Origin: Deltaproteobacteria bacterium
Lineage (GTDB): Bacteria; Desulfobacterota_B; Binatia; UBA9968
Assembly (NCBI GenBank): GCA_016193385.1
Contig: JACPSF010000444.1
Span: 1-13,930 of the forward strand
DNA length: 13,930 nucleotides
Direction of reading: 5' to 3'
Shown here: in pieces, positions 1-6,730 of the stretch
Numbering within the stretch: position 1 is the stretch's first letter
How the letters are laid out: each line of letters opens with the position of its first letter
Notes under the pieces: generated by a model
What the model was told of the DNA's origin: nothing
What the model saw: the letters and a program-made list of their open reading frames with translations, nothing else
The model's database searches: none
Position numbers and translations under genes: made by a program

Positions 1-1331
1 GTAATCTTCATCACACGGAAAATAAGCTGAGTAACCACAAGCACAATGACAATAAAAGCCGCAAAGGCCAGGGAGACCGCGTACTGAACAGGCACTCCCC
101 AGACGCTGATGAAACCGCCAAGTCCGTTGGCGAATGTCGCAGGAGGAGAGGCGGCCTTCGTGCCCACAGACACGGCCAACAGAGCAAGGAGTCCAAGCAG
201 AAACTCAGCGAGCATCGACCCGGCCCCGACAGGAAGCATATCCGCCTCGTTTTCGATCTGTCGCGCCGTGCCCACAGTCCCAATGAGGGAGTGCCAGCCC
301 GAGATCGCCCCACAAGCGATGGTGACAAAGAGCATAGGCCAGAGAGGCATGATCCCGGCGGGGCCCAATTGAGGATTCCAGCCTTTAAAAGCCGGAATCT
401 GGAATTGGGCGACCTCTGGCTTGAAGATAGTTGCGACGGCCGCTCCCCCAAGTCCCAGGACCATCGCCGTGGCCGTGATCCAAAAGCCCACATAAACCAC
501 CGGCTGGGCCATCCGCCAGATCGGGAGCACAGACCCCGCATAACAGAATAGAGAGATCGCGATCGCCCAGAAGAGAAGGCTCGGCATGATCTTCGCTTCG
601 GCCCCCTTGAAGCCAGCCAAAGTAGGGTCAAAGTAGGTCACAATGGGCGTGCCGCCTGTCATTGCGTTCAGGGTCTCGTTGAGACCTTTGAATACACCTT
701 CGATCGCAGGGATTGGTCCCACCAAGATTCCCAGAAAAGTGATCCCGACCGTGATAATCGTGGCGCCCAAAAGCCCCATCTTCCACCGATAAAGCATCTG
801 CCCCAGGAGCAACCCCATGGCGACCAACAGCACAATACCCAAGGGAGTCTTGGGCTGGCCATCCATGACCTGTGCCATGATGCCAACAAAAGCTCCCGCG
901 ATGAGAAGCAGGTAGAAAAATATAAAGAGAAACAGGGCCGTCCGTGTTCGCGGCGAGACCAACCGGTGGGCCACGGCCGAGAGGCTATTTCCTTCGTTCC
1001 GCACGGACAGAACGATGGCGCTGTAATCGCTGGCCCACCCGATAAAGGAGACCCCCAGCACAAGCCAAACCAAAGCTGGCAACCATCCCCAGAGAGAAGC
1101 CGCTACAATTGCGCCGACGATGGGCCCGGCCGCGGCGATCGACTTAAAGTGGTAACCAAAGAGGATGTTCCGGTTGGTAGGCATGAAGTCCACGCCATCC
1201 ATGTAGAGAGTAGCGGGAGTCGCCCGTTTTGGATCCGATTGGATCACATTGCGGTCAATCCGTCGAGCGTAGCGAGTGTATGCCAGGTACACTGTCAGGA
1301 TCCCGATGATCACGGCTACCAGAGTATTCAT
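1..1331 (-). CDS. cstA: CstA-family carbon starvation / pyruvate-type transporter, partial (C-terminus off the left edge)
   Basis: A polytopic inner-membrane protein of about 443 visible residues; the frame stays open to the window edge, so the C-terminus is missing. Family hallmarks are visible: an N-terminal helix (MNTLVAVIIGILTVYLAY), then NILFGYHFKSIAAAGPIVG and GWLPALVWLVLGVSFIGWASDYSAIVLSVRNEGNSL in the first third, many hydrophobic helices, and CGAISGWHSLIGTVGTARQI near residue 350. Characterised CstA proteins import pyruvate or peptides during carbon limitation; the substrate here is not deducible. The ATG at 1331 is preceded by a very strong Shine-Dalgarno sequence (AAAGGAGGGG, 1346 down to 1337) and by a good sigma70-type promoter at 1379-1407. 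The gene is divergent from the small membrane protein at 1462. Family assignment is firm; substrate is unknown. Confidence 0.93.
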   Translation of the reverse strand, partial: MNTLVAVIIGILTVYLAYTRYARRIDRNVIQSDPKRATPATLYMDGVDFMPTNRNILFGYHFKSIAAAGPIVGAIVAASLWGWLPALVWLVLGVSFIGWASDYSAIVLSVRNEGNSLSAVAHRLVSPRTRTALFLFIFFYLLLIAGAFVGIMAQVMDGQPKTPLGIVLLVAMGLLLGQMLYRWKMGLLGATIITVGITFLGILVGPIPAIEGVFKGLNETLNAMTGGTPIVTYFDPTLAGFKGAEAKIMPSLLFWAIAISLFCYAGSVLPIWRMAQPVVYVGFWITATAMVLGLGGAAVATIFKPEVAQFQIPAFKGWNPQLGPAGIMPLWPMLFVTIACGAISGWHSLIGTVGTARQIENEADMLPVGAGSMLAEFLLGLLALLAVSVGTKAASPPATFANGLGGFISVWGVPVQYAVSLAFAAFIVIVLVVTQLIFRVMKI

Positions 1332-1360
1332 CGTCCCCCCTCCTTTAAACGCTCCAACTG

Positions 1361-1388
1361 TTGACTCGATCGGCCCGCATCATATAAC
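1361..1388 (+). promoter_or_regulatory. Predicted sigma70-type promoter of the small membrane protein gene
   Basis: TTGACT (1361-1366) and TATAAC (1383-1388) are separated by 16 bp on the plus strand, each one base from consensus. Transcription would begin near 1395, leaving a leader of about 67 nt before the GTG at 1462. Its -10 box overlaps the -10 box of the opposite cstA promoter by two bases, so the two promoters face each other. Consensus match only. Confidence 0.5.
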
Positions 1389-1407
1389 TTTGAACCCGCA
1401 CGGGCAA
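1379..1407 (-). promoter_or_regulatory. Predicted sigma70-type promoter of cstA
   Basis: On the minus strand, TTGCCC (-35, 1407-1402) and TATGAT (-10, 1384-1379) are separated by exactly 17 bp. The start would fall near 1372, giving a leader of about 40 nt that contains the strong ribosome binding site of cstA. The spacer carries the small palindrome CCCG-CA-CGGG (1395-1404), which overlaps the -35 box and could be an operator. This is a consensus match by eye only. Confidence 0.6.
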
Positions 1408-1425
1408 GGATTTTTTTAAGCCTTC

Positions 1426-1435
1426 TTGGCGCCAA
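1426..1435. promoter_or_regulatory. Perfect 10-bp palindrome TTGGCGCCAA in the divergent regulatory region
   Basis: The palindrome lies upstream of the cstA -35 box and within the predicted leader of the plus-strand gene. Position and symmetry fit a dimeric regulator site, but a 10-bp palindrome can arise by chance and no regulator gene is nearby. Confidence 0.3.
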
Positions 1436-1461
1436 TTCGGTGCGGATGGTAAGGCAATTGC

Positions 1462-1737
1462 GTGAAGGATAAGGAGTGGTCGGCCCTGGACGATGAATCC
1501 CTGGAAAGGCTCCTCGTAGAGCGCTGGCTCTTTCGGGGAATCCTGCTTGTGGCTATGCTGGCCGCGGCCATCGCGACGACCTACCTCGGGACACAAGGGG
1601 TGAGCACCCTTACGGATCGACTGACAGTGGGCGCTCTCTTAGCGATGACCTTCTTTGCCGGCGCCGTCGTCTTCGCTATGCGGCTCACCGACATCCGCAT
1701 GCACCGGGAGCTCAAGCGGCGCCGCGACCGCGCTTAA
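1462..1737 (+). CDS. Small two-TM membrane protein, unknown function
   Basis: A 91-residue protein and the only convincing gene on the plus strand. It has an acidic soluble N-terminus (about 1-22), two hydrophobic segments (about 24-41 and 55-74), and a strongly basic C-terminal tail (HRELKRRRDR). The topology is likely two helices with both ends in the cytoplasm by the positive-inside rule. The start is GTG at 1462: an in-frame stop (TAA, 1450-1452) immediately upstream rules out a longer form, and a weak AAGG motif lies about 7 bp before it. It is divergent from cstA, with predicted overlapping promoters, which hints at a link to the transporter. I do not recognise the family. Reality as a gene is likely but not certain given its length. 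Confidence 0.65.
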   Translation: MKDKEWSALDDESLERLLVERWLFRGILLVAMLAAAIATTYLGTQGVSTLTDRLTVGALLAMTFFAGAVVFAMRLTDIRMHRELKRRRDRA

Positions 1738-1750
1738 TCGAGCTTTTTGA

Positions 1751-1791
1751 AGCCGGCCGCGTCCGTCGCGACCCCAATGATCAGGCCGGCT
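1751..1791. terminator. Inverted repeat between convergent genes, possible weak bidirectional terminator
   Basis: AGCCGGCC (1751-1758) is perfectly complementary to GGCCGGCT (1784-1791), with a 25-nt loop. It lies just where the plus-strand small membrane protein gene and the minus-strand methyltransferase gene converge. The stem is GC-rich but the loop is long. The T-rich tails are weak: TCTACTTT on the plus side and TTCAAAAAG on the minus side. The position supports termination; the structure is not canonical. Confidence 0.35.
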
Positions 1792-1796
1792 CTACT

Positions 1797-2429
1797 TTAG
1801 CGGTAGTCCCGAGATCCGCTCTTTTTCTCAATACGCCAAAGATAAATGGTATGGTCCCAGCCCGACGGGTCCTTGATGTGCTCGACTTTGAGCGGCTTCC
1901 AATCCCCCATATCAAAGTCATGGGAAACCACCCGCGAACCGGGCTTGAGCTGGCGCAAGACGGCCGGCCTGAGCTTCAGGTTCACCTCCGGCAAAAGGTA
2001 CATTGTAACCACACTGGCAGGGCTCAAATCCACTGTCAGGATGTCCTGCTCACGAATCTCGGCGATGCGCTCCAACCCCTCTTTACGGATTGTCTCCCGC
2101 GACTTCTGCAGCAGTTCCCGGTCGATCTCGAAGCCTACCGCCTTTACGCCGTATTTTTTCGCCGCCGTGATCACGATGCGGCCATCGCCCGAGCCCAGGT
2201 CATAGACCACATCCCCTTTCTTGACCTGCGCTAACTCCAGCATCCTCTCCACCACCTCCTGGGGAGTCGGCACGAAGGGGACTATCTTCTTCGACTCAAG
2301 ATCAGACGACTGCGCCTTCGCCAGCCCCGCGCTTCTTCCGTCCAGCCACCCTAAACCCGAAAGCCAGACGTCGCCAATGGCCAGCCATGCCGCCAAAGCT
2401 AACGGAAATAACCACCAAAATCTTTTCAC
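1797..2429 (-). CDS. SAM-dependent class I methyltransferase with N-terminal signal peptide or anchor
   Basis: A 210-residue protein. Residues 1-39 look like a Sec signal: K2-R3, a hydrophobic stretch from 4 to about 29, and an AKA|Q cleavage-like site at 39/40. Residues 50-200 hold a Rossmann-type methyltransferase: PTPQEVVERML, motif I VYDLGSGDGRI (75-85) for SAM binding, the acidic motif II GFEID (99-103), QDIL, and YLLPEVN. The family resembles small lysine-type methyltransferases in which PTP precedes motif I; the substrate is unknown. The start is GTG at 2429, preceded by AGGAGGT (2444-2438) at ideal spacing. A promoter with a perfect TTGACA overlaps the stop of the upstream kinase, so it may be expressed separately from the kinases. 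An exported enzyme needing SAM is odd, because SAM is cytoplasmic; an uncleaved membrane anchor with a cytoplasmic domain is an alternative. Confidence 0.85.
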   Translation of the reverse strand: MKRFWWLFPLALAAWLAIGDVWLSGLGWLDGRSAGLAKAQSSDLESKKIVPFVPTPQEVVERMLELAQVKKGDVVYDLGSGDGRIVITAAKKYGVKAVGFEIDRELLQKSRETIRKEGLERIAEIREQDILTVDLSPASVVTMYLLPEVNLKLRPAVLRQLKPGSRVVSHDFDMGDWKPLKVEHIKDPSGWDHTIYLWRIEKKSGSRDYR

Positions 2430-2471
2430 AGACCGTTACCTCCTGAGAGTTTTTTCCGCGCGCTGGCGCGA

Positions 2472-2500
2472 ACACTAATCGAAGAGTCTCGAGGTGTCAA
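2472..2500 (-). promoter_or_regulatory. Predicted promoter of the exported methyltransferase gene
   Basis: On the minus strand, a perfect TTGACA (2500-2495) lies 17 bp before TAGTGT (2477-2472). The TGA stop of the upstream kinase is embedded in the -35 box. The start would be near 2465, giving a leader of about 35 nt that holds the AGGAGGT ribosome binding site. The -10 box is only a half match, so confidence is moderate. Confidence 0.45.
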
Positions 2501-4836
2501 GAGGCTGCATGGTTGGGTGCGGAGTTTCGGGCGGGCTTGAGCCGGTCTTTGATCCGCTTGGGGATCGCAAAGATAAAGCGGCTTCCCTCACCTTCCTTGC
2601 TGTCTACCCATATTCTTCCCCCGTGAAGCGCAACGATTTCCTTGGCGATGGTGAGACCAAGACCCGTGCTGCTCATGCCTTCGGGGGAAACCAGGCTGAC
2701 TTGCTCGAACTTCTTAAAGATTCTCTCCTGGTCTTTTTCCGGAATGCCGATGCCGGAGTCTTGCACACTGATGGCCACGCAGGGCTCAAAGGAGATCTCC
2801 CGGTCGCTCCATCTGTCATCCACCTCCACCGCGATCGTGCCGCTTTGCGGGGTAAATTTGATGGCATTACCCAAAAGATTGGTTACCACTTGGATTAAGC
2901 GATCCGGATCCGCCTCCAAGTCCACATCTTCCTGCGGGTACATTTCTTGGAGGTTGATGCCCCTCTCATTCGCCCATCCCCGGACCGTCTCCACGACATG
3001 GTGCACCAGATCCTTGACCTGGAACGGGATTGGCCGCAAGTCTATCTTCCCTGCCTCCAGTTTAGCCACATCCAGCAGGTCATTGACGAGACGAGAGAGC
3101 CGGCTGATATTGCGGCGGGCAATGCCAAGGAACTTCTCCTGTTCGGGACTGATGCTTCCCGCCTCTTCCCGCATCAGGATGGCCAAGGATTCGTCAATCG
3201 CCACCAGGGGGGTGCGCAGTTCATGGGAGACATGGGCGACGAATTTTGATTTGGCTTCGTCCAGCGCCTTCTGCTTTGTGATATCGTTGAGGACGGAGAC
3301 CATACCGACCGTTTTTCCTTCCTCATTTTCGATGACGGCGCTACTCGCCTGCAAAACCCGTCGGGTCTCGTCATCGACGCTCCTAAGTTCGATCTCTTTG
3401 GTTAGGCGATCGTCCGCATCGGTCAAAGGACCTTTGGCCAAAGCCAACATATGCTCATCCTTCAAGACCTGGGGGATCGGAACGCCCTTCCCTTCGGTTT
3501 GGTTGAGCCCCAGGAGTTTTTCTGCCGCGGGGTTCATCACCTGAATTTTCCCTTCCACATCCACGACCACCAAGCCCGCGGCCAGATTCCGTATCACGGA
3601 ATCTACTCTCTCCTTGTCATTAATCAGCTTTTGCTTCTCCCGCTCGATGGCACCTGTCACCTCTTGGACCCGTTGGGAGAGCTTTTCTTCGAATTGATGT
3701 TTAAGCCGAGAGAACTCCTCGAATTCTTCAGGGCTGATTTCGACCCTGCCCGATCTCATCGGGGCTCGTCCCCGCTGCGGCTCGGCCAATAACTGCTCGA
3801 TATCTTTGTCTCCGACCCCCAGCCGGCCCAATCGCTCCCGCAAAGGTCCGCCGAGTCTCTCGCGCACTTCACGACTCCGGAGAAACCTGTCGGCCACTTT
3901 GGCAAACGAGCTGAGATCCCCCCCATTCTGCTCGAAGGCCCTGACCACAAGCTCCAATTTAATCAGATCGGCGCAACGCTCCAAAACGTTCGTTAGCTCT
4001 GCGGCGGCCTCCTTGAACTCCTCTGGGGCCTCGGGGGCTTCCAGAACCTTTTTTAGTGCCCGAGCGAGGCGGGTGATCGCCGGCGAAAAATCCCTCCCAT
4101 CTTGGATAAAGAGCGGGATAAGCCGCTCCGCCACGAAGCGCCCCAGACCGTCGATGATCCGCCTTAGAGCGGGCAGGTCTTTCGCCTGCTCGACCACCTG
4201 CTGGACAGCCACTTCAGGTTTCTTTTCGAGTTCGTAAATGAGCCTGTCGAAATCGAACTCGATCCCGCCCCCGGGTTCCGCCAAACAAAGCTCAACCAGG
4301 TCGCTGACGCGTTCGATTTTCCGCCCTGGCTCAGTGCCCGCGTCGCCGTTTCGTCCTTCCCCCGCACCGATCTTCGACTTGTCCACCACCTCCTCCGCAT
4401 CCGTCACCATGCGGTATCGGGCAGTCCCAAGCCGGACATGTCGAAGGGCTTCACCGTCGAAGACCTCGGCTAAACCCCCTCTCTGCTCCAAAATCCTGGG
4501 GGGCATGGCCAAGACTCTGAAGAATGAGCTAATCTCATCCTCGGTAATTCCTCTTTCGAAGACGAGACTCTCAAGATGAAGGCGATGAGATTCCCTCAGG
4601 AGCTCCGCCACCCCGGTCTTTTTGCCGTCGATGGCGTGATCATTGGCGAGCAATCGGCCGCCAACAAAACCCAAGGTCAGAGTGGGCTCCGAGGCCAAAA
4701 TCAGTTCGAGCCTGGCGTAGAAGTTCGCGACCGCCTGTTGGGAGGCGGGATGCTTTTCCGAGTACAACCGGTACTGGTTGAGGACAAAGCCGAATAGCTT
4801 GGCGATCTCGGCGTAGTGTTCAGTTCTCTCGTCCAT
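2497..4836 (-). CDS. Cytoplasmic PAS sensor histidine kinase with large helical N-terminal region
   Basis: A 779-residue protein without any obvious membrane segment, so it probably senses inside the cell. Residues 1-115 form a module (LYSEKHPASQQAV, LTLGFVGGRLLAND, ELLRESHRLHLESLVFERGITEDEISSFFRVLA) that I associate with HEAT-repeat signalling proteins. Residues 175-350 are mainly helical and HEAT-like, and 370-412 look coiled coil. A PAS domain follows (about 411-520). HisKA carries phospho-acceptor His538 in HVSHELRTPL. The HATPase domain has an N box NLLGNAIKF (653-661), G1 DSGIGIP (693-699) and G2 TGLGL (724-728), so the kinase looks complete. The ATG at 4836 is the only start, because an in-frame stop lies 15 bp upstream. 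It follows the GAF kinase by 24 bp, so the two are likely cotranscribed. No response regulator is present. Kinase identity is certain; the signal is unknown. Confidence 0.95.
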   Translation of the reverse strand: MDERTEHYAEIAKLFGFVLNQYRLYSEKHPASQQAVANFYARLELILASEPTLTLGFVGGRLLANDHAIDGKKTGVAELLRESHRLHLESLVFERGITEDEISSFFRVLAMPPRILEQRGGLAEVFDGEALRHVRLGTARYRMVTDAEEVVDKSKIGAGEGRNGDAGTEPGRKIERVSDLVELCLAEPGGGIEFDFDRLIYELEKKPEVAVQQVVEQAKDLPALRRIIDGLGRFVAERLIPLFIQDGRDFSPAITRLARALKKVLEAPEAPEEFKEAAAELTNVLERCADLIKLELVVRAFEQNGGDLSSFAKVADRFLRSREVRERLGGPLRERLGRLGVGDKDIEQLLAEPQRGRAPMRSGRVEISPEEFEEFSRLKHQFEEKLSQRVQEVTGAIEREKQKLINDKERVDSVIRNLAAGLVVVDVEGKIQVMNPAAEKLLGLNQTEGKGVPIPQVLKDEHMLALAKGPLTDADDRLTKEIELRSVDDETRRVLQASSAVIENEEGKTVGMVSVLNDITKQKALDEAKSKFVAHVSHELRTPLVAIDESLAILMREEAGSISPEQEKFLGIARRNISRLSRLVNDLLDVAKLEAGKIDLRPIPFQVKDLVHHVVETVRGWANERGINLQEMYPQEDVDLEADPDRLIQVVTNLLGNAIKFTPQSGTIAVEVDDRWSDREISFEPCVAISVQDSGIGIPEKDQERIFKKFEQVSLVSPEGMSSTGLGLTIAKEIVALHGGRIWVDSKEGEGSRFIFAIPKRIKDRLKPARNSAPNHAAS

Positions 4837-4860
4837 CTGCCCTTGCTCTTATGCCCACGT

Positions 4861-6159
4861 TTACTCCTGTTTTTTCCAGTGGGCAGGGAACCGAAACCGG
4901 AACAGGGAGCCCCTGCCAACCTGGCTCTCCACTTCGATTTCTCCGCCGAGCAACTCCAGGATTTTTCTCACATTGCGCAAGCCAAGTCCCATTCCCCCGT
5001 AAAGCCGGGTGTGAGAGCTGTCGATCTGATGGAAGGGATCGAAAATGACCTGAAACTGGGCCTCGGGGATCCCTATCCCTGTATCTTCGATCTCACACCG
5101 GACGTTCTGGCTCTCGGGGAGAAAATGGACCCTGATTGTCACTCCCCCTTGTTCGGTAAATTTAATCGCATTATCGATGAGGTTGCGGAAGACCTTCGTG
5201 ATTTTCCCCTGGTCACTGAAGAGCTGCGGCATCTCGGGGTCAATATCCCAGCGGAGGGTCAGACGTTTTCGTTTGACCTCGTCCCCCAGAAATTCCATCA
5301 AAACATCCCGGACCTGGTCGATCGTGAAAAGGTCTGGATAGACGGAGACGCCCCCCGCTTCCAACTGGGAAACGTCGAGTGCGTTCTCGATGTGAAACAA
5401 CAGTCCGGTTCCGCTGCGCCGGATGGTAAGGAGGCTATCAATTTGTTGCTGGTTGACTCCACCGAAAGTCTCCTCCATAAAGAGCTCAACATTTCCCAAT
5501 ATGATGCTGATGGGCGTGCGCATCTCGTGCGAAATGACGCTCAAGAGCCTATGCTTAATGCTGTCGGATTCTTCTAGCCGTAGAGTCAACCTCGTGAGGT
5601 CGTCCACGTTGCTCTCCAGCGCGGTCAACAAGCGGTGGTTCTCGATGGCGACACCCAACACCCGCCCTAGAGCGGCCAATAGCTGGACCTCCTGCTCCCC
5701 GAACCTCCCCCGCTGCGGACTGGCCACGGCAAGGGTTCCGACGATGCCATCACGGGCAATTAGGGGAACTCCGAGAATCGAGTTGATGCCCTTCTTCTTC
5801 AACGCGAGGTAGTCGCAGGAGAGATCGGTCTGCACGTTATCCAACAGAATCGGGCTTCGGGTGAGAACGATGCTTCCGGAGCTCCTTTCGCCAATTTTGA
5901 TACTGGAGAATTTTTCTACGTAGTCGGGAGGGAACCCTCTTTGCGCAATCAGATCGAGCGCTCCCGTCGACGGGTTGATCAGCCGCAAATTCCCGTGGCT
6001 GAGGTCAAAAAGCTCCAAGACCTTCACTAGCGCGGGTTGGTAAATATCTCCGGCGTTATGCGGCAGCGCCAAGATCTCGGCCACCGCCGCCAAGCCTAAA
6101 GATTTTCTGATACCGTTTGAGTTTAATTGCCTCGGTGACTGCGGCCTCGCGAACAGCAT
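4861..6159 (-). CDS. GAF-domain sensor histidine kinase
   Basis: A 432-residue soluble histidine kinase with no membrane segment. A GAF domain (about 25-175, with GVPLIARDGIVGTLAVAS) probably binds a small ligand or redox cofactor. A short coiled coil leads into HisKA with phospho-acceptor His211 (SVISHEMRTP). The HATPase has an N box NLIDNAIKFT (326-335), G1 DTGIGIP (359-365) and G2 GMGLGL (389-394), all intact. The ATG at 6159 has AAGGGG about 6 nt upstream. An 11-bp inverted repeat is centred on this start codon. The gene heads a probable two-kinase operon with the PAS kinase and has a 229-bp upstream region for regulation. No receiver domain or partner regulator lies nearby, so this is an orphan kinase pair. 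Ligand and target are unknown. Confidence 0.95.
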   Translation of the reverse strand: MLFARPQSPRQLNSNGIRKSLGLAAVAEILALPHNAGDIYQPALVKVLELFDLSHGNLRLINPSTGALDLIAQRGFPPDYVEKFSSIKIGERSSGSIVLTRSPILLDNVQTDLSCDYLALKKKGINSILGVPLIARDGIVGTLAVASPQRGRFGEQEVQLLAALGRVLGVAIENHRLLTALESNVDDLTRLTLRLEESDSIKHRLLSVISHEMRTPISIILGNVELFMEETFGGVNQQQIDSLLTIRRSGTGLLFHIENALDVSQLEAGGVSVYPDLFTIDQVRDVLMEFLGDEVKRKRLTLRWDIDPEMPQLFSDQGKITKVFRNLIDNAIKFTEQGGVTIRVHFLPESQNVRCEIEDTGIGIPEAQFQVIFDPFHQIDSSHTRLYGGMGLGLRNVRKILELLGGEIEVESQVGRGSLFRFRFPAHWKKQE

Positions 6160-6190
6160 GCTATGCCCCTTCAGTTCTTACCGAGGCAAT
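6126..6190. repeat. 11-bp perfect inverted repeat centred on a kinase start codon
   Basis: ATTGCCTCGGT (6126-6136) and ACCGAGGCAAT (6180-6190) are exact reverse complements, 43 bp apart, and their midpoint (6158) is the middle base of the GAF kinase ATG. In the mRNA the arms would form a stem holding the ribosome binding site and start codon in its loop. As DNA it could be a pair of half-sites for looping or regulator binding. The function is inferred only. Confidence 0.5.
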
Positions 6191-6388
6191 GCAGCAAAAT
6201 TCATTCCGCTCCGCTAGAAAAATTAGGAAAAGCGAGGACAGATGTGGAAAATCAATAAATTAGGCTGGTTGAGCGTAACTGCCGCATCACATTTTTTGTA
6301 ACCGCAAAAGGTGCCTTTTGAACACGAATGTCAAATTATGGAACGGTTTTGGTAGGTGGAGCAATAGAACCTTATTTTAGACCCTTCG
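6160..6388. other. Intergenic regulatory region upstream of the kinase operon
   Basis: A 229-bp stretch, richer in A and T than its surroundings, lies between the zinc-ribbon gene stop and the GAF kinase start. It should hold the promoter of the kinase operon, but I could not pick a convincing -35/-10 pair. It contains the palindrome at 6305-6320 and one arm of each of two other inverted repeats (6180-6190 and 6354-6360). No small gene is supported in it. Confidence 0.6.
6305..6320. promoter_or_regulatory. 16-bp palindrome CAAAAGG-TG-CCTTTTG, possible operator
   Basis: Two perfect 7-bp arms are separated by 2 bp, about 145 bp upstream of the GAF kinase start in otherwise gene-free DNA. The size and spacing fit a dimeric regulator site. 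As an RNA hairpin it is a less likely terminator for the upstream zinc-ribbon transcript, because no T-run follows on the minus strand. Confidence 0.35.
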
Positions 6389-6700
6389 TTACTTTTCCAC
6401 CTTCCCCCAGAGCTTTCCCAACCAGCTACCCCCTTTCTCCCGCCCGGCAACCTCCTCCATCTCTCCAGGGTCAAGCCAGATCCCCCCACAGCCGGTGCAT
6501 TGATCCACGAGTATCTTCTGAAAGCTGCGCTCCTTAAGGGCCGCCCCGCACTTGGGACAACGCATATAGCAAATCTCTTTAATTGTTTGTTTCGCCTCTT
6601 TTTCGCGCCTGGCCTTGAGTTTTCCTATCAGCTCTGTTTCCTTTTTGACAAAATATTCATCTTCCAAGGCCTTTTTCCGCTCATCCCACTTGTTGGACAC
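6389..6700 (-). CDS. Small zinc-ribbon protein (zf-TFIIB type)
   Basis: A 103-residue protein. Residues 1-43 are a highly charged helix. Residues 44-85 carry a TFIIB-type zinc ribbon with CPKC (48-51) and CTGC (68-71), followed by GGIWLDPGEMEEV, which is the signature of the zf-TFIIB family. The C-terminal tail is Gly/Trp/Lys-rich. Members bind one zinc ion; their role is generally unknown. The start is GTG at 6700 with a perfect AGGAGGT (6714-6708) 7 nt upstream. It lies 30 bp after the DUF3108 gene and ends the long minus-strand operon. Family assignment is firm; function is open. Confidence 0.88.
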   Translation of the reverse strand: MSNKWDERKKALEDEYFVKKETELIGKLKARREKEAKQTIKEICYMRCPKCGAALKERSFQKILVDQCTGCGGIWLDPGEMEEVAGREKGGSWLGKLWGKVEK

Positions 6701-6730
6701 TTCACCGACCTCCTTTGCGGAGCTAGAAAA

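Noticed and set aside
11..1063. Minus-strand open frames of 206 and 131 codons
   Set aside because: They are out of frame with the CstA reading frame, which runs uninterrupted through the whole stretch with family motifs.
2456..2470. GC-rich inverted repeat with an adjacent T-run, as a terminator after the PAS kinase
   Set aside because: On the transcribed strand the hairpin is followed by A residues, not T; the T-run is on the wrong side.
2642..3544. A 300-codon plus-strand open frame
   Set aside because: It is antisense to the PAS kinase catalytic region and has Ser/Arg-rich shadow composition.
4816..5577. A 253-codon plus-strand open frame
   Set aside because: It lies antisense to the GAF kinase, whose motifs are unmistakable; the plus-strand translation has no recognisable features.
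6305..6320. A possible sigma54 promoter (GGCAC ... TTGC on the minus strand)
   Set aside because: Only 8 bases separate GG and GC instead of the required 10, so the element does not fit.
6354..6402. 7-bp inverted repeat around the zinc-ribbon gene stop, as a terminator
   Set aside because: The loop is 35 nt and no T-run follows on the minus strand.
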